Part shown: positions 33,839 through 42,859 of the stretch, in pieces | Layout: every line of letters begins with the position of its first letter | Numbering within the stretch: the first letter of the stretch is position 1 | Notes under the pieces: generated by a model | Databases searched by the model: none | Told to the model about the DNA's origin: nothing | Seen by the model: the letters and a program-made list of their open reading frames with translations, nothing else | Made by a program: the position numbers and the translations under genes | Origin: Bacteroidota bacterium | GTDB taxonomy: Bacteria; Bacteroidota; Bacteroidia; Chitinophagales; Chitinophagaceae | Length of the DNA: 64,000 bases | Reading direction: 5' to 3' | Assembly (NCBI GenBank): GCA_023386235.1 | Contig: JAEWKC010000006.1 | Coordinates: 124,001 to 188,000, forward strand

Positions 33839-36079
33839 TTAATTGTTTTTGGGCAACTCAAAAGAAAATACAGAGCCTTTTCCTTCTGTAGAATTTACAA
33901 ACATTTTTCCTCCCGATCTGTTAATTATTTCTGATGAAATGTACAGTCCTAATCCTAAGCCAGGGTAGGTATTTTCATCATTACCAATTACACGGTAATA
34001 CTGATCAAAAACTTTTTGTAATTTTTTTTCGGGAATGCCAATCCCAAAATCCTCTACTGCGAAGCTGATTGTATGTTCATTGGCATTTGCATAGAGGATT
34101 ATTTTGTCGGCATCGGGCGAATATTTGATGGCATTGTTGATGAGGTTGCTCATTACTTGGGCTATTCTTTCCCTGTCTGCTTTTACAGTGCCGATTACCG
34201 GTGAAGATTTTTTTAGTATTAAATGGTGCCGGGAAGACATTTGCTGTTCTTCAATGATATTGTCTATCAGCTCGTCAAAATCAAATACATCTTCATTCAT
34301 CACTATTTTTCCGTTTTGTATTTTGGTTACATCCAGCAGATCGGTAATAAGTGTATTTAATTTATTGATTTGCTCATTCATCTTTACCACTACGTTTACG
34401 TTTTTAGTATCGCCACTAAGTCTTAAATTTTTTTCTATAAAATTGGTATAGAGTTTCAGGCTGGTGAGTGGTGTTTTTAATTCGTGGCTGGCAATGCCCA
34501 GAAAAGTATCTTTTTGTTTTTGTAATTCTTTAAAATCGTCAATATCTGTGCTGGTTCCAATCCATTTAATTATTTGATTGTTTTTGTTTTTTACGGCTAC
34601 GGCGCGTATCAAAAACCATCTGTAACCTTTGGTATTTGTTTCATCCGTGTCTTTAAACCTGTATTCTATTTCAAAATCTTTTCCTGTATGCAAAGCGTTT
34701 TTCCAGGTGCTAAAAACAATATCTCTGTCATCGAGATAAATGATATCTGTCCAGGCGCTATTTTTATTTATATCTTTTGGATAGCCTGAGTATTCATACC
34801 ATCTTTCATTGAAGTAATCATGATCTCCCCCGGGCGTAGCGGTCCATACAATTTGCGGCACAGAGTTGGCCAGTTCTTTAAAATTATTTTCACTGGTTTT
34901 AAGCTTTTCTTTCATAATCAGTTCTTCGGTCACGTCAAAGCCAACAGCAATAATGGTTTTGTTGTTTTTATCTGTATCTAAAGGACGAATAATATAGTTT
35001 ACATAATGTTGTTTGTCCATACCCGGAAAATCAATGGGCATCTCTTGTACACGCACTTCTTTTCCGGTGTTATAGGCTTCTTTAACATAATCCATTATTT
35101 TGTGATCGCGCAGTTCGGGATATATATCCTCTACTTTTTTGCCTATTCTTTCTGCATGTTTTTTCCACAATTCAGAATTGATCTGATTAGACATTTCAAT
35201 AATAAATTCAGGACCCTTTAATACTGTCATGGCCATAGGTACGCTATCTATCACTTGCCTCAGTCTTTTTTCACTTTTCTCCAGTAGTGCCTGCTGATTG
35301 ATTTGCGCTGTAACGTCTAAGCCCATATTTAATACGCCGAATGTACTGCCGTCGCTGTTTTTAATAGGCTTATAAAAAAGATTGATATAAAAGGTGAGTA
35401 GTTGTCCGTTGTGGCTAAGATTTACTTTAGCCGCTTCTTCCTTATATACCTCACCTGTACGGAATACATTTTTTATTATATGGATAAAAGGTTGGTTTTG
35501 TAATTCGGGAAGGGCGTCTTCCAGCTTCATACCTTTTACATCATATTCTTTACCCCAAATTTCTCTGGCTCTGTCATTGATTATTTCTACAATCAGGTCT
35601 TCGCCTTTAAATAAAACGGTAGGTACTTCCGATTCTGTAATAATGCTTTTATAAAGCGATTCACTTACTTCCAGCTGCTGTTCGGAATGTATTTGTTCGG
35701 TAACTTCATTAGCTGAAACGCTTACGCCTATTATTCTTTCTTCCGTGTTTCTGATGGGGGCGTATACAAAATTAAAATAAGGATAAATGATACCTTCTTT
35801 ACCTTGTATGGCTACGGGTACGCGCTCGCCGTGGTAGGGAATGCCGGTATGCAATACTTTTTTAAGAATATCTATAAAAGGTTGCCCTTCGAGTTCCGGT
35901 AAGGCTTTTATAAGCGGTAGTCCGATGATGGAGGAGTCTTTTCTCCATAGTTTTAATATTTCCGGATTGGCTACTTCTACAATTAGGTCTTCTCCCATAA
36001 GCATGCCCAATGCTAAGGGCGACTGTAGAAACAACTCGTTGACGGTATTATTTGAAATATCTTTAAAGAAATTTTTCAC
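33839..36079 (-). CDS. Multi-PAS sensor histidine kinase
   Basis: The 746-residue protein has four PAS domains (about 10-125, 140-260, 270-385 and 400-520; the last is PAS_3-like with WYEYSGYPKD and WIGTSTDIDDF). They are followed by HisKA with the phospho-His in FLGIASHELKTPLTSLKLY and an ATPase domain with NLINNAIKYSP, VEDFGIGIPEK and GLGLGLYISSEI. There is no membrane helix, so it senses an internal signal. The start is a GTG. The next internal Met would cut into the first PAS domain. No fused receiver is present; the response regulator is encoded next door. Confidence 0.92.
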   Translation of the reverse strand: MKNFFKDISNNTVNELFLQSPLALGMLMGEDLIVEVANPEILKLWRKDSSIIGLPLIKALPELEGQPFIDILKKVLHTGIPYHGERVPVAIQGKEGIIYPYFNFVYAPIRNTEERIIGVSVSANEVTEQIHSEQQLEVSESLYKSIITESEVPTVLFKGEDLIVEIINDRAREIWGKEYDVKGMKLEDALPELQNQPFIHIIKNVFRTGEVYKEEAAKVNLSHNGQLLTFYINLFYKPIKNSDGSTFGVLNMGLDVTAQINQQALLEKSEKRLRQVIDSVPMAMTVLKGPEFIIEMSNQINSELWKKHAERIGKKVEDIYPELRDHKIMDYVKEAYNTGKEVRVQEMPIDFPGMDKQHYVNYIIRPLDTDKNNKTIIAVGFDVTEELIMKEKLKTSENNFKELANSVPQIVWTATPGGDHDYFNERWYEYSGYPKDINKNSAWTDIIYLDDRDIVFSTWKNALHTGKDFEIEYRFKDTDETNTKGYRWFLIRAVAVKNKNNQIIKWIGTSTDIDDFKELQKQKDTFLGIASHELKTPLTSLKLYTNFIEKNLRLSGDTKNVNVVVKMNEQINKLNTLITDLLDVTKIQNGKIVMNEDVFDFDELIDNIIEEQQMSSRHHLILKKSSPVIGTVKADRERIAQVMSNLINNAIKYSPDADKIILYANANEHTISFAVEDFGIGIPEKKLQKVFDQYYRVIGNDENTYPGLGLGLYISSEIINRSGGKMFVNSTEGKGSVFSFELPKNN

Positions 36080-36146
36080 GCCAACAAAAATAATTTTTTT
36101 TGTATATTTTTCCTATGAGGAGCAATAAATTATACAATGAAATACC

Positions 36147-36178
36147 TAAAAAAAGATTGACGATTAGCGCCAATCCTT
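36147..36178 (-). terminator. Terminator downstream of the GlsB-like gene
   Basis: On the minus strand an 11-bp stem (36178-36168 with 36162-36152, five-base loop, two G-U pairs) leads into a run of T (36154-36147). Confidence 0.72.
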
Positions 36179-36202
36179 TATACATTTTTTAATTTACTCG
36201 TT

Positions 36203-36487
36203 TTATCTTCTCCCGATAAAAACCCGCCTGAGCAATCCTACTAAAAGCGTGAATACCAACGAGCCTATGATAGACCAGATAACAGGGAATACTTTACCCT
36301 GAATATTAATACTCCAAAGTTCAGGTAAGCCTATCTGGTTAGCTATCCACATACCTAAGTAAGCGCCAATAAATCCTACTACGATAGATACAAGACAACC
36401 GCCCAAATCGTAGCCCGCTATGGATTGTCCGATAGCGCCGCATATAGCGGCAATGACTAGTAATATAAGTATTCCGGTAAGTGTCAT
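36203..36487 (-). CDS. GlsB/YeaQ/YmgE-family small membrane protein
   Basis: The 94-residue protein has three hydrophobic segments (about 4-22, 28-50 and 67-87) with the Gly-rich pattern of the transglycosylase-associated family: GAIGQSIAGYDLGG, VVGFIGAYLGMWIA. Members are linked to general stress responses, but a biochemical activity has not been shown. It ends in basic residues (RRVFIGRR). Confidence 0.88.
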   Translation of the reverse strand: MTLTGILILLVIAAICGAIGQSIAGYDLGGCLVSIVVGFIGAYLGMWIANQIGLPELWSINIQGKVFPVIWSIIGSLVFTLLVGLLRRVFIGRR

Positions 36488-36564
36488 AGTTTACATTTTA
36501 GATTGATTTATAATTTTATCGCATTTATCATGCCTAATTTTTGCATGGAAGATTGTGTTTTGTC

Positions 36565-38472
36565 TTACAACGTTTCTTGCAGCCAGCCAAAGAATTCTCT
36601 TTGCCACATTATACCGTTTTGCGGCTTCAGCACCCAGTGATTTTCGTCAGGAAATATTAATAATTTACTTTTTATTCCTTTAAGTTGTGCGGCCTGAAAA
36701 GCCTGCTGTCCTTGTTCCATAGGCACACGATAATCTTTTTTTCCCTGGATAATAAAAATAGGCGTATCCCAGTTGGCTACTGTATTACTGGGCGATTGCT
36801 CAAAGGAACGTTGCGCAATTGCATTATCTTTTTCCCAGTAAGCGCCGCCTTTTTCCCAGTATTCAAAAAATAATTCATCGGTTGTGCCAAACATACTTCT
36901 GAAATCAAAAACTCCGTTATGCGAAATAAAAGTTTTAAATCTTCCGTTGTGCATGCCTGCCAGTTTAAAAACCGAATAGCCACCAAAGCTTGCGCCAATA
37001 GCGCCTCGGCGTGCGGTATCTACAAACTTTTCTTGAGAGATATGGTCAATAGCAGAAATATAATCATCCATAACCTGTCCGCCCCAGTCTTTGCTTATTT
37101 GTTCATTCCATTCGGTGCCAAAACCCGGCATGCCTCGCCTGGAGGGCATCACCACTATATAACCCTGCGCAGCTATCAGCTGCATATTCCAACGGAAAGA
37201 ATAGAACTGTGTTAATGCGGATTGCGGACCACCCTGGCAATACAAAAGTGTGGGATATTTTTTCTGTGCATCAAAATTTGGCGGATACATTACCCACATC
37301 ATCATATTTTTATTGTCGGTAGTTTTTACATATCGGCGTTCAATGGTAGATGTAGCGATGTTTTTGTAAGCCGCATCGTTTATGCGCGATATTTGCGACA
37401 GGTTTCCGGAGGAGATATCTACGCTGTATATTTCAGCTGCGCGATTAAAATCTTCCTTTAGCACATATAGTTTATTGTTTATTTGACCAATGATAGTTTT
37501 TATGTCAAAGTCGCCTTTCGTAATTTGCTTTATAGCGGGTATGGCTTTGGTAACTCCTATATCATTTACTTGGAACAATTGGCTGGTGCCATTGATAGCC
37601 GCTGTAAAATAGATGGTTTTGCCATCCTTATCCCATTTAAAATTATCTGCATGAATATGATTGGCATGCGCTGTAAGATTTACAACATTTCCTTTATGCA
37701 TGGTTACAATGTCCTGTTTATCGGCTTCGTAGCCGTCTCTTTTCATTTGTAACCAGGCCATTGTTCCTTGTTGATTAAAAGCGGGAGCTACATCGTATCC
37801 TTTATTGGCTGCTGTTAAATTTTCTGTTTTGCCCGATGCTATATCGTAACTGTATATGTCTGTGTTAGTGCTTAAAGTATATTCTGTACCGTATTTTTTT
37901 TTGGTTACGTAAATGATTTTTTTGCTGTCGGGCGACCATATAAAATCTCCGTCTCCGCCAAAAGGCTGGGTAGGTGTAAAATAAGGTTCATTGGGCATGA
38001 TGTCTTTTTTCTCAGCGTTGTCTTTGTTTTCTGCATAAAAAACATGACTGAATTTTCCTTCAAAATATTGATCCCAATGCCTGTAATGAAGTGAAGTATA
38101 AACCTGTCCGGTTGTTTTGTCCAGGTCTTCATACTTATCTTTTCCCATTACTTTTTCAAGTAGTACTTCTTCTGTGCTGAGTATATATTTTTTATCGGGA
38201 GAAATCCTGTCATCTGCAAGGTAAGCAGCTTTGTCTTCAATTTCTTCTGCATTACCACCATTTACAGGTACTTTATACCTTTTTTTATCCATTTTATTTT
38301 CGGCCATATTGGGTGTACTCACTTCGTAAATGATAAATCGATTGTCTTTAGAAATTCCTGAAGGGCTTACTCTGCCTAAGCTCCAGAGGATTTCAGGAGT
38401 AAGATTTTTTTGTGCCTGCACACTCATTGCTGTGAAAATTAGTACTGTTATAAAAAATATATTTCTCCGCAT
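36565..38472 (-). CDS. S9-family prolyl oligopeptidase / dipeptidyl-peptidase-like
   Basis: The 635-residue secreted protein (ATG at 38472; the upstream ATG would precede the signal peptide by 11 residues and lies at the promoter) has a signal peptide ending VQA before Gln, an N-terminal beta-propeller, and a C-terminal alpha/beta-hydrolase. The nucleophile is in IGASFGGYSVFK, the Asp in IQGKKDYRVPMEQG and the His in PDENHWVLKPQN. It should cut short peptides in the periplasm. It lies 50 bases after the fructosamine kinase gene. Confidence 0.93.
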   Translation of the reverse strand: MRRNIFFITVLIFTAMSVQAQKNLTPEILWSLGRVSPSGISKDNRFIIYEVSTPNMAENKMDKKRYKVPVNGGNAEEIEDKAAYLADDRISPDKKYILSTEEVLLEKVMGKDKYEDLDKTTGQVYTSLHYRHWDQYFEGKFSHVFYAENKDNAEKKDIMPNEPYFTPTQPFGGDGDFIWSPDSKKIIYVTKKKYGTEYTLSTNTDIYSYDIASGKTENLTAANKGYDVAPAFNQQGTMAWLQMKRDGYEADKQDIVTMHKGNVVNLTAHANHIHADNFKWDKDGKTIYFTAAINGTSQLFQVNDIGVTKAIPAIKQITKGDFDIKTIIGQINNKLYVLKEDFNRAAEIYSVDISSGNLSQISRINDAAYKNIATSTIERRYVKTTDNKNMMMWVMYPPNFDAQKKYPTLLYCQGGPQSALTQFYSFRWNMQLIAAQGYIVVMPSRRGMPGFGTEWNEQISKDWGGQVMDDYISAIDHISQEKFVDTARRGAIGASFGGYSVFKLAGMHNGRFKTFISHNGVFDFRSMFGTTDELFFEYWEKGGAYWEKDNAIAQRSFEQSPSNTVANWDTPIFIIQGKKDYRVPMEQGQQAFQAAQLKGIKSKLLIFPDENHWVLKPQNGIMWQREFFGWLQETL

Positions 38473-38502
38473 AATAAATGATATAGATTTGATTTGAAAA
38501 CG

Positions 38503-38510
38503 CAAATATA
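38503..38510 (-). promoter_or_regulatory. -7 box for the S9 peptidase gene
   Basis: On the minus strand this reads TATATTTG, a full match to TAnnTTTG, 31 bases before the ATG at 38472. It is the same octamer as at 29203-29210. Confidence 0.5.
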
Positions 38511-38521
38511 CATTCTCTGCT

Positions 38522-39370
38522 CTAAAATTGATTGATGACAGCTCTTACCGACTGTACATAATGCCCGCCAAAAAGCAATGCATGCACAAGCAATGGATAT
38601 AGCTGTGCATACGGCAAACGCTTTTCCCATCCCGGTTCCAGCGGATAAGCATTGCTATACGCATTGTAAAATTCATTTTGAAAACCCCCGAAAAGTTTTG
38701 TCATCGCTATGTCCATTTCTCTGTGACCATAGTATACGGCAGGGTCGTAAATAGCGGCATTGCCATCAATCGCTACCATAAAATTGCCCGACCATAAGTC
38801 TCCATGTAGAAAAGAAGGAGCCTCCAATGGAAAGATATTTTTTAATTCTTTACAGAAAGATTCAGCGCTTTTTACATCGTTGGTATTTATACTTTTTTGG
38901 TTGAATAATGCTTCGATTAAAGGCATAATGCGCATTTCAGCGTAGAACGCGTGCCAGACATCACTGATCGTATTTTTCTGTGCCAGGCTGCCTATGTAAT
39001 TATCATTGTGCCAGCCAAAGTGTTCCTGTGGTATATGATGCATGGTTGCGAGCGCTGCACCAAAGTTTCCCCAAAAAGCTTGTGCGGGTTTTCCTTTTTC
39101 TATCCAATCCATCAGTATGAATTGATTATCTGCTGCAATACCTGTATGAATAACCGCAGGAACGCTGCCGGAAAAAAAATTCTGTAAAGCATTTAATCCT
39201 TCCTTTTCCTTCTCGAACATTTGAGGAAAGCGACTATGGTTATTTACTTTCAAAAAGAATTTCTTTTTTGGTGCCTGCAGGCAGTACGCATGGTTGATAT
39301 CGCCGCCATGCACAGAGCGAAAACTTTTAATGTCTTCATCAATGAAGTGTAATATAGCATCTATGTTCAT
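38522..39370 (-). CDS. Fructosamine/ketosamine-3-kinase family protein
   Basis: The 282-residue protein phosphorylates sugar-amine adducts (Amadori products) so that they fall off proteins. Visible are GGDINHAYCLQ, FFLKVN (ATP Lys), the catalytic loop FLHGDLWSGNFM and AIYDPAVYYGHREMDIAM. I took the ATG at 39370 (MNIDAI); an ATG three codons upstream (39379) is possible. The C-terminal HALLFGGHYVQSV is also typical of the family. Confidence 0.9.
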   Translation of the reverse strand: MNIDAILHFIDEDIKSFRSVHGGDINHAYCLQAPKKKFFLKVNNHSRFPQMFEKEKEGLNALQNFFSGSVPAVIHTGIAADNQFILMDWIEKGKPAQAFWGNFGAALATMHHIPQEHFGWHNDNYIGSLAQKNTISDVWHAFYAEMRIMPLIEALFNQKSINTNDVKSAESFCKELKNIFPLEAPSFLHGDLWSGNFMVAIDGNAAIYDPAVYYGHREMDIAMTKLFGGFQNEFYNAYSNAYPLEPGWEKRLPYAQLYPLLVHALLFGGHYVQSVRAVINQF

Positions 39371-39434
39371 TGTGTGCATATTACTAAAAACGCAGGTAAA
39401 AACCTGTGTTGTAAAAATAATTTTTTGCTTTTGT

Positions 39435-39992
39435 TTATTTCAACCTGAATCTATATCCAACGGATACGCCAATAGGAAGAAATTCATTCTGAAACTCCAC
39501 TCCATGATTATTTTTCAGATAGGTTCTGTATTCTTCAGGCTCATCTCCGCGAACAGGCACATTCAATGCTATGGAAAGATAATTTTTCCTGATGCCGCCT
39601 CCTACATACCAATCTACTCCGGCACCAAATGTGGGGCCGTAAAATGCTTTGTTCAGGTTAGTCATATTCTTTACTATTACGGTAGAGTTATTGCCATACA
39701 TCGCAGTTACAAAAGGTACTACGGCAGCCGTTTCATTAACGAAAAAGCGGCCTTTTAGTCCGGCATTATAACTAAAGCCCATAAGGTTATAGCCACCTCC
39801 GGCAAATATGCCGATGTTTTTTTGAGGATAGAAAAGAAGATTGGCGCCTATGGTTCCGTAGTCAAAGCCGATACCCACCCCAAGATTTAATTTTTCTGTT
39901 GTAGGGTCGGTAAGGTCGGTAGCCATGATTTGAGCATTGGCATAAAAGATGCCGGCTGCAATAAACAGCAGAATTGCATAAATTTTTTTCAT
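39435..39992 (-). CDS. Outer-membrane beta-barrel-like protein
   Basis: The 185-residue product has a signal peptide cleaved at ANA before Gln. Its body alternates polar and hydrophobic residues with Gly/Tyr-rich strands (LGVGIGFDYGTIGANLLFY, IGIFAGGGYNLMGFSYNAG) and ends in a strand (GVSVGYRFRLK), as in small eight-stranded barrels. No specific family is recognised. It is transcribed alone. Confidence 0.78.
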   Translation of the reverse strand: MKKIYAILLFIAAGIFYANAQIMATDLTDPTTEKLNLGVGIGFDYGTIGANLLFYPQKNIGIFAGGGYNLMGFSYNAGLKGRFFVNETAAVVPFVTAMYGNNSTVIVKNMTNLNKAFYGPTFGAGVDWYVGGGIRKNYLSIALNVPVRGDEPEEYRTYLKNNHGVEFQNEFLPIGVSVGYRFRLK

Positions 39993-40138
39993 AAAATTTT
40001 TTTAGATAAGAGAATAATTGTTTTGCTATATAAAAGTAAAATCAAAAACAATAATTTCCAAAAAAAATATAAAACTGTGTTCTTAATGATATTTTTTTTG
40101 TATAGCTTTTCAAGCCATCAAAAAGGAGGATAGAATTT

Positions 40139-41071
40139 TTATTTACTTATTTTAAAACACCATCTGTTGAGCTTCCCTTCAAAATCAAATGGTGTGGTAG
40201 CTTTGGTAATATCTTTTATGTCAGAAGCTTGAATATTTGTTCTGTCTATTTCAAACCTGGTATAGTTGGTGCTAAAATAAATCACCCCATTTTTTGTTAA
40301 TGCGCGAATACAGTCATTGATTAGTTCTGCGTGGTCTCGCTGAATTTCCAGAAAATCTTTCATTCGTTTGCTGTTGCTGAACGTGGGCGGGTCTATTACA
40401 ACCAAGTCAAAGCTGTTGGGCTGTAGGGTTTTTAAGTATTGTTTTACATCGGCGTGTACAAAATGCGTTTTTTGCTTATCAGGAAAATTATTCAGCTTAA
40501 AGTTTTCTTCACTCCAGTTTAAATAGGTTTTAGATAAATCTACAGAGGTAACGCTGCGGGCATTTCCGGCCATTGCATATACTGAAAAAGAAGAGGTGTA
40601 GCAGAATAAATTTAGCACGTCTTTGCCTTCGCTTTCCTCCATCACCCTTTTTCTTGTGATACGATGGTCAAGAAATAAGCCTGTATCTAAATAATCGGTA
40701 AGGTTTACTTTAAAGTTCAGGTTATTTTCTTTTACAATAAATGAATGACTTTCTTCGTCCAATTTTTCGTACTGCGCTCCCGATTCTCTGTGCGACATTT
40801 TTTTTCTTTGTCTCACAAATACATTGTCCACGGGCTGCTGCAGAATATTTGCAATGCTTTGTATGCAGGCATTCAGCCACAGTTCGTGAGTGGCATCGTC
40901 CATGCCGTGCCTGCGGAGATATTCAGCTACGTAAATTTTATTATCATACAATTCTATACAGAATGGAAACTCCGGAAGATCATGATCGTAAACCCGGTAG
41001 CAGGAAACGTTTTGCCTTCTGGCCAATTTACTTTTATGTTTAAAAACTTTACTTAGCCGGTTTTCAAACAT
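40139..41071 (-). CDS. Class I SAM-dependent 23S rRNA methyltransferase, stand-alone RlmK-like
   Basis: The 310-residue protein matches the C-terminal (RlmK) half of RlmKL, which makes m7G2069 in 23S rRNA. It opens MFENRLSKVFKHKSKLARR, just as the RlmK domain does, and has LDHRITRKRV, VLNLFCYTSSFSVYA (SAM site), VIDPPTFSNSKRM (catalytic) and IYFSTNYTRFEID. I chose the ATG at 41071 over 41095 because the family domain begins there. The RlmL half is not adjacent. It is divergent from prmA. Confidence 0.88.
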   Translation of the reverse strand: MFENRLSKVFKHKSKLARRQNVSCYRVYDHDLPEFPFCIELYDNKIYVAEYLRRHGMDDATHELWLNACIQSIANILQQPVDNVFVRQRKKMSHRESGAQYEKLDEESHSFIVKENNLNFKVNLTDYLDTGLFLDHRITRKRVMEESEGKDVLNLFCYTSSFSVYAMAGNARSVTSVDLSKTYLNWSEENFKLNNFPDKQKTHFVHADVKQYLKTLQPNSFDLVVIDPPTFSNSKRMKDFLEIQRDHAELINDCIRALTKNGVIYFSTNYTRFEIDRTNIQASDIKDITKATTPFDFEGKLNRWCFKISK

Positions 41072-41147
41072 AATTATTTTACCGTCTGATTGCATAATGC
41101 AAAAATCTTTTATTAATATTGAATATCAAAATAAGAATAATAAGCAC

Positions 41148-41966
41148 ATGCAGACATATAAAGAAGTGGTAATAGAAGAGATAGAGCCCCGGCAAATGGA
41201 GCTATTGATAGCACTGCTTACCATGGCGGGCTTTGAAGGGTTTGAAGAAAAGGAAAATTCTTTAAAAGCATATATAGCAGAAGCAGATTTTAATGAAGAA
41301 GAGTTACAGCAATTGGCTCAGCAGCATCATTTTACTACTGCGGTATACGATCAGCATGAAAGAAACTGGAACGTGGTATGGGAGTCTAACTTTCCACCGG
41401 TGCAAGTAGATAATTTTGTTGCGGTGAGGGCAGACTTTCATCCCTCAATAAAAAATGTGACAAATGAAATCATCATTACTCCTAAAATGAGCTTTGGTAC
41501 TGGCCATCATGCCACTACCTACATGATGATAGAAAAGATGAAGACTATAGATTTTTCAAATAAATCGGTTTTTGATTTTGGTACCGGCACCGGTATATTG
41601 GCTATTCTGGCCGAGAAGCTGGGTGCTACAAAAATCTATGCCGTTGACAACGACGATTGGTCTATTGAAAATGCTAAAGAAAATATTCAGAAAAATAATT
41701 GTGTAAGAATAATCGTTGATAAAAGAAGCGACGCGCTGTCTGCCCAGAAATTTGATGTGATCTTGGCCAATATTAATAAAAATGTTTTATTGGAAAATAT
41801 GCACGCGCTGGCGCACCAGCTCAGCGATAACGGAATTTTAATCATGAGCGGATTATTAAAAGAGGATGAAAAAGATATATTAGAATCGGCGAGGCAGCAA
41901 AACCTTGTACATACAAGTATTGACCACAAATTGCAATGGATTGCACTGGTTTTTCGAAGAGACTGA
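41148..41966 (+). CDS. prmA: Ribosomal protein L11 methyltransferase
   Basis: The 272-residue protein trimethylates lysines of ribosomal protein L11. It has an N-terminal substrate-binding domain and a SAM-dependent methyltransferase domain with PKMSFGTGHHATTYMMIE, VFDFGTGTGILAILAEKLG, AVDNDDWSIENAKENI and DVILANINKNVL. The ATG at 41148 (MQTYKEVVIEEI) is preferred: the earlier ATG at 41097 adds 17 non-conserved residues and abuts the divergent gene. Confidence 0.93.
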   Translation: MQTYKEVVIEEIEPRQMELLIALLTMAGFEGFEEKENSLKAYIAEADFNEEELQQLAQQHHFTTAVYDQHERNWNVVWESNFPPVQVDNFVAVRADFHPSIKNVTNEIIITPKMSFGTGHHATTYMMIEKMKTIDFSNKSVFDFGTGTGILAILAEKLGATKIYAVDNDDWSIENAKENIQKNNCVRIIVDKRSDALSAQKFDVILANINKNVLLENMHALAHQLSDNGILIMSGLLKEDEKDILESARQQNLVHTSIDHKLQWIALVFRRD

Positions 41967-42013
41967 TTTTTTAACATAATTGATTTATAAATAACAAAAT
42001 TAGAAATTTTACT

Positions 42014-42021
42014 TACATTTG
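42014..42021 (+). promoter_or_regulatory. -7 box for plsY
   Basis: TACATTTG matches TAnnTTTG, 36 bases before the ATG at 42058. No clear -33 TTTG is seen. Its presence supports the downstream ATG over the one at 42019. Confidence 0.55.
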
Positions 42022-42057
42022 TTCACTGGTCTAACAGAGTATAACCTAAAAAACTTT

Positions 42058-42747
42058 ATGCAAGAATTTTTATTACTTATATGTGCATACTTAATTGGTT
42101 CCATTCCTTCGGCAGTATGGATTAGCAGGCGTTTTTTCGGAATTGACATCAGAGATTACGGAAGTGGGAACGCGGGCGCTACCAATACCTTCAGGGTACT
42201 GGGAAAAAAATGGGGTACCATAGTGATGGTGATGGATGTGCTGAAAGGATTTCTGGCTACTTCTCTTTTTATATTTCTTCCTAAATATGTGGGTGCCGAT
42301 GCGGAGATAATAAGAGTAAACCTAATGATAGGTTTAGGGCTTGCTGCGGTATTGGGCCATATTTTTCCTATCTGGGCCAACTTTAAAGGAGGCAAAGGCG
42401 TGGCTACTTTATTCGGGATGGTCATAGCCATACAGCCTTTGGTGGCTTTATGCTGCGCTGTTGTGTTTCTGGTAGTGCTTTACCTTACGCGTTTTGTATC
42501 GCTTAGCTCTATACTTGCGGGTATTGCTTTCGCGGTTTTTATCCTCTTTATTTTTCAGGCAGAAGCTAAGTCTTATCGTATATTTTCCATAGCTGTGGCG
42601 TTATTAATTATTCTTACTCATCAAAAGAATATTACAAGACTCTTGCACGGTACCGAAAACAAAGTACCGATACTCAAACATCGCGACAAACGTAAGAAAA
42701 GAAAAGAGCAAAACGAAGACGCTGAATCTGAAGAATCTAAAAACTAA
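42058..42747 (+). CDS. plsY: Acyl-phosphate:glycerol-3-phosphate acyltransferase
   Basis: The 229-residue integral membrane protein performs the first acylation in phospholipid synthesis. The family motifs are YLIGSIPSAVWISR, DYGSGNAGATNTFRVLGKKWG, GHIFPIWANFKGGKGVATLFG and HQKNITRLLHGTENK. The C-terminal tail beyond about residue 205 is strongly charged and not part of the core. The start at 42058 follows the promoter and the family alignment. Confidence 0.94.
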   Translation: MQEFLLLICAYLIGSIPSAVWISRRFFGIDIRDYGSGNAGATNTFRVLGKKWGTIVMVMDVLKGFLATSLFIFLPKYVGADAEIIRVNLMIGLGLAAVLGHIFPIWANFKGGKGVATLFGMVIAIQPLVALCCAVVFLVVLYLTRFVSLSSILAGIAFAVFILFIFQAEAKSYRIFSIAVALLIILTHQKNITRLLHGTENKVPILKHRDKRKKRKEQNEDAESEESKN

Positions 42748-42859
42748 ATTCTCTCCATTTTTAAACTACAAAATATAAGGATTGTCCAAAAAATAATTTT
42801 TGGTATAGATATTGTTTTTCAAAAAAGAAAATAACTTTTAAAAAATTAAACAATTAAAT

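Noticed and set aside
33416..33934. 172-codon open frame on the plus strand
   Set aside because: It is antisense to the response regulator and the kinase end, and runs across the bidirectional terminator and a real intergenic gap.
39294..39758. 154-codon open frame on the plus strand
   Set aside because: It is antisense to the outer-membrane barrel gene and the start of the fructosamine kinase gene, and has no family resemblance.
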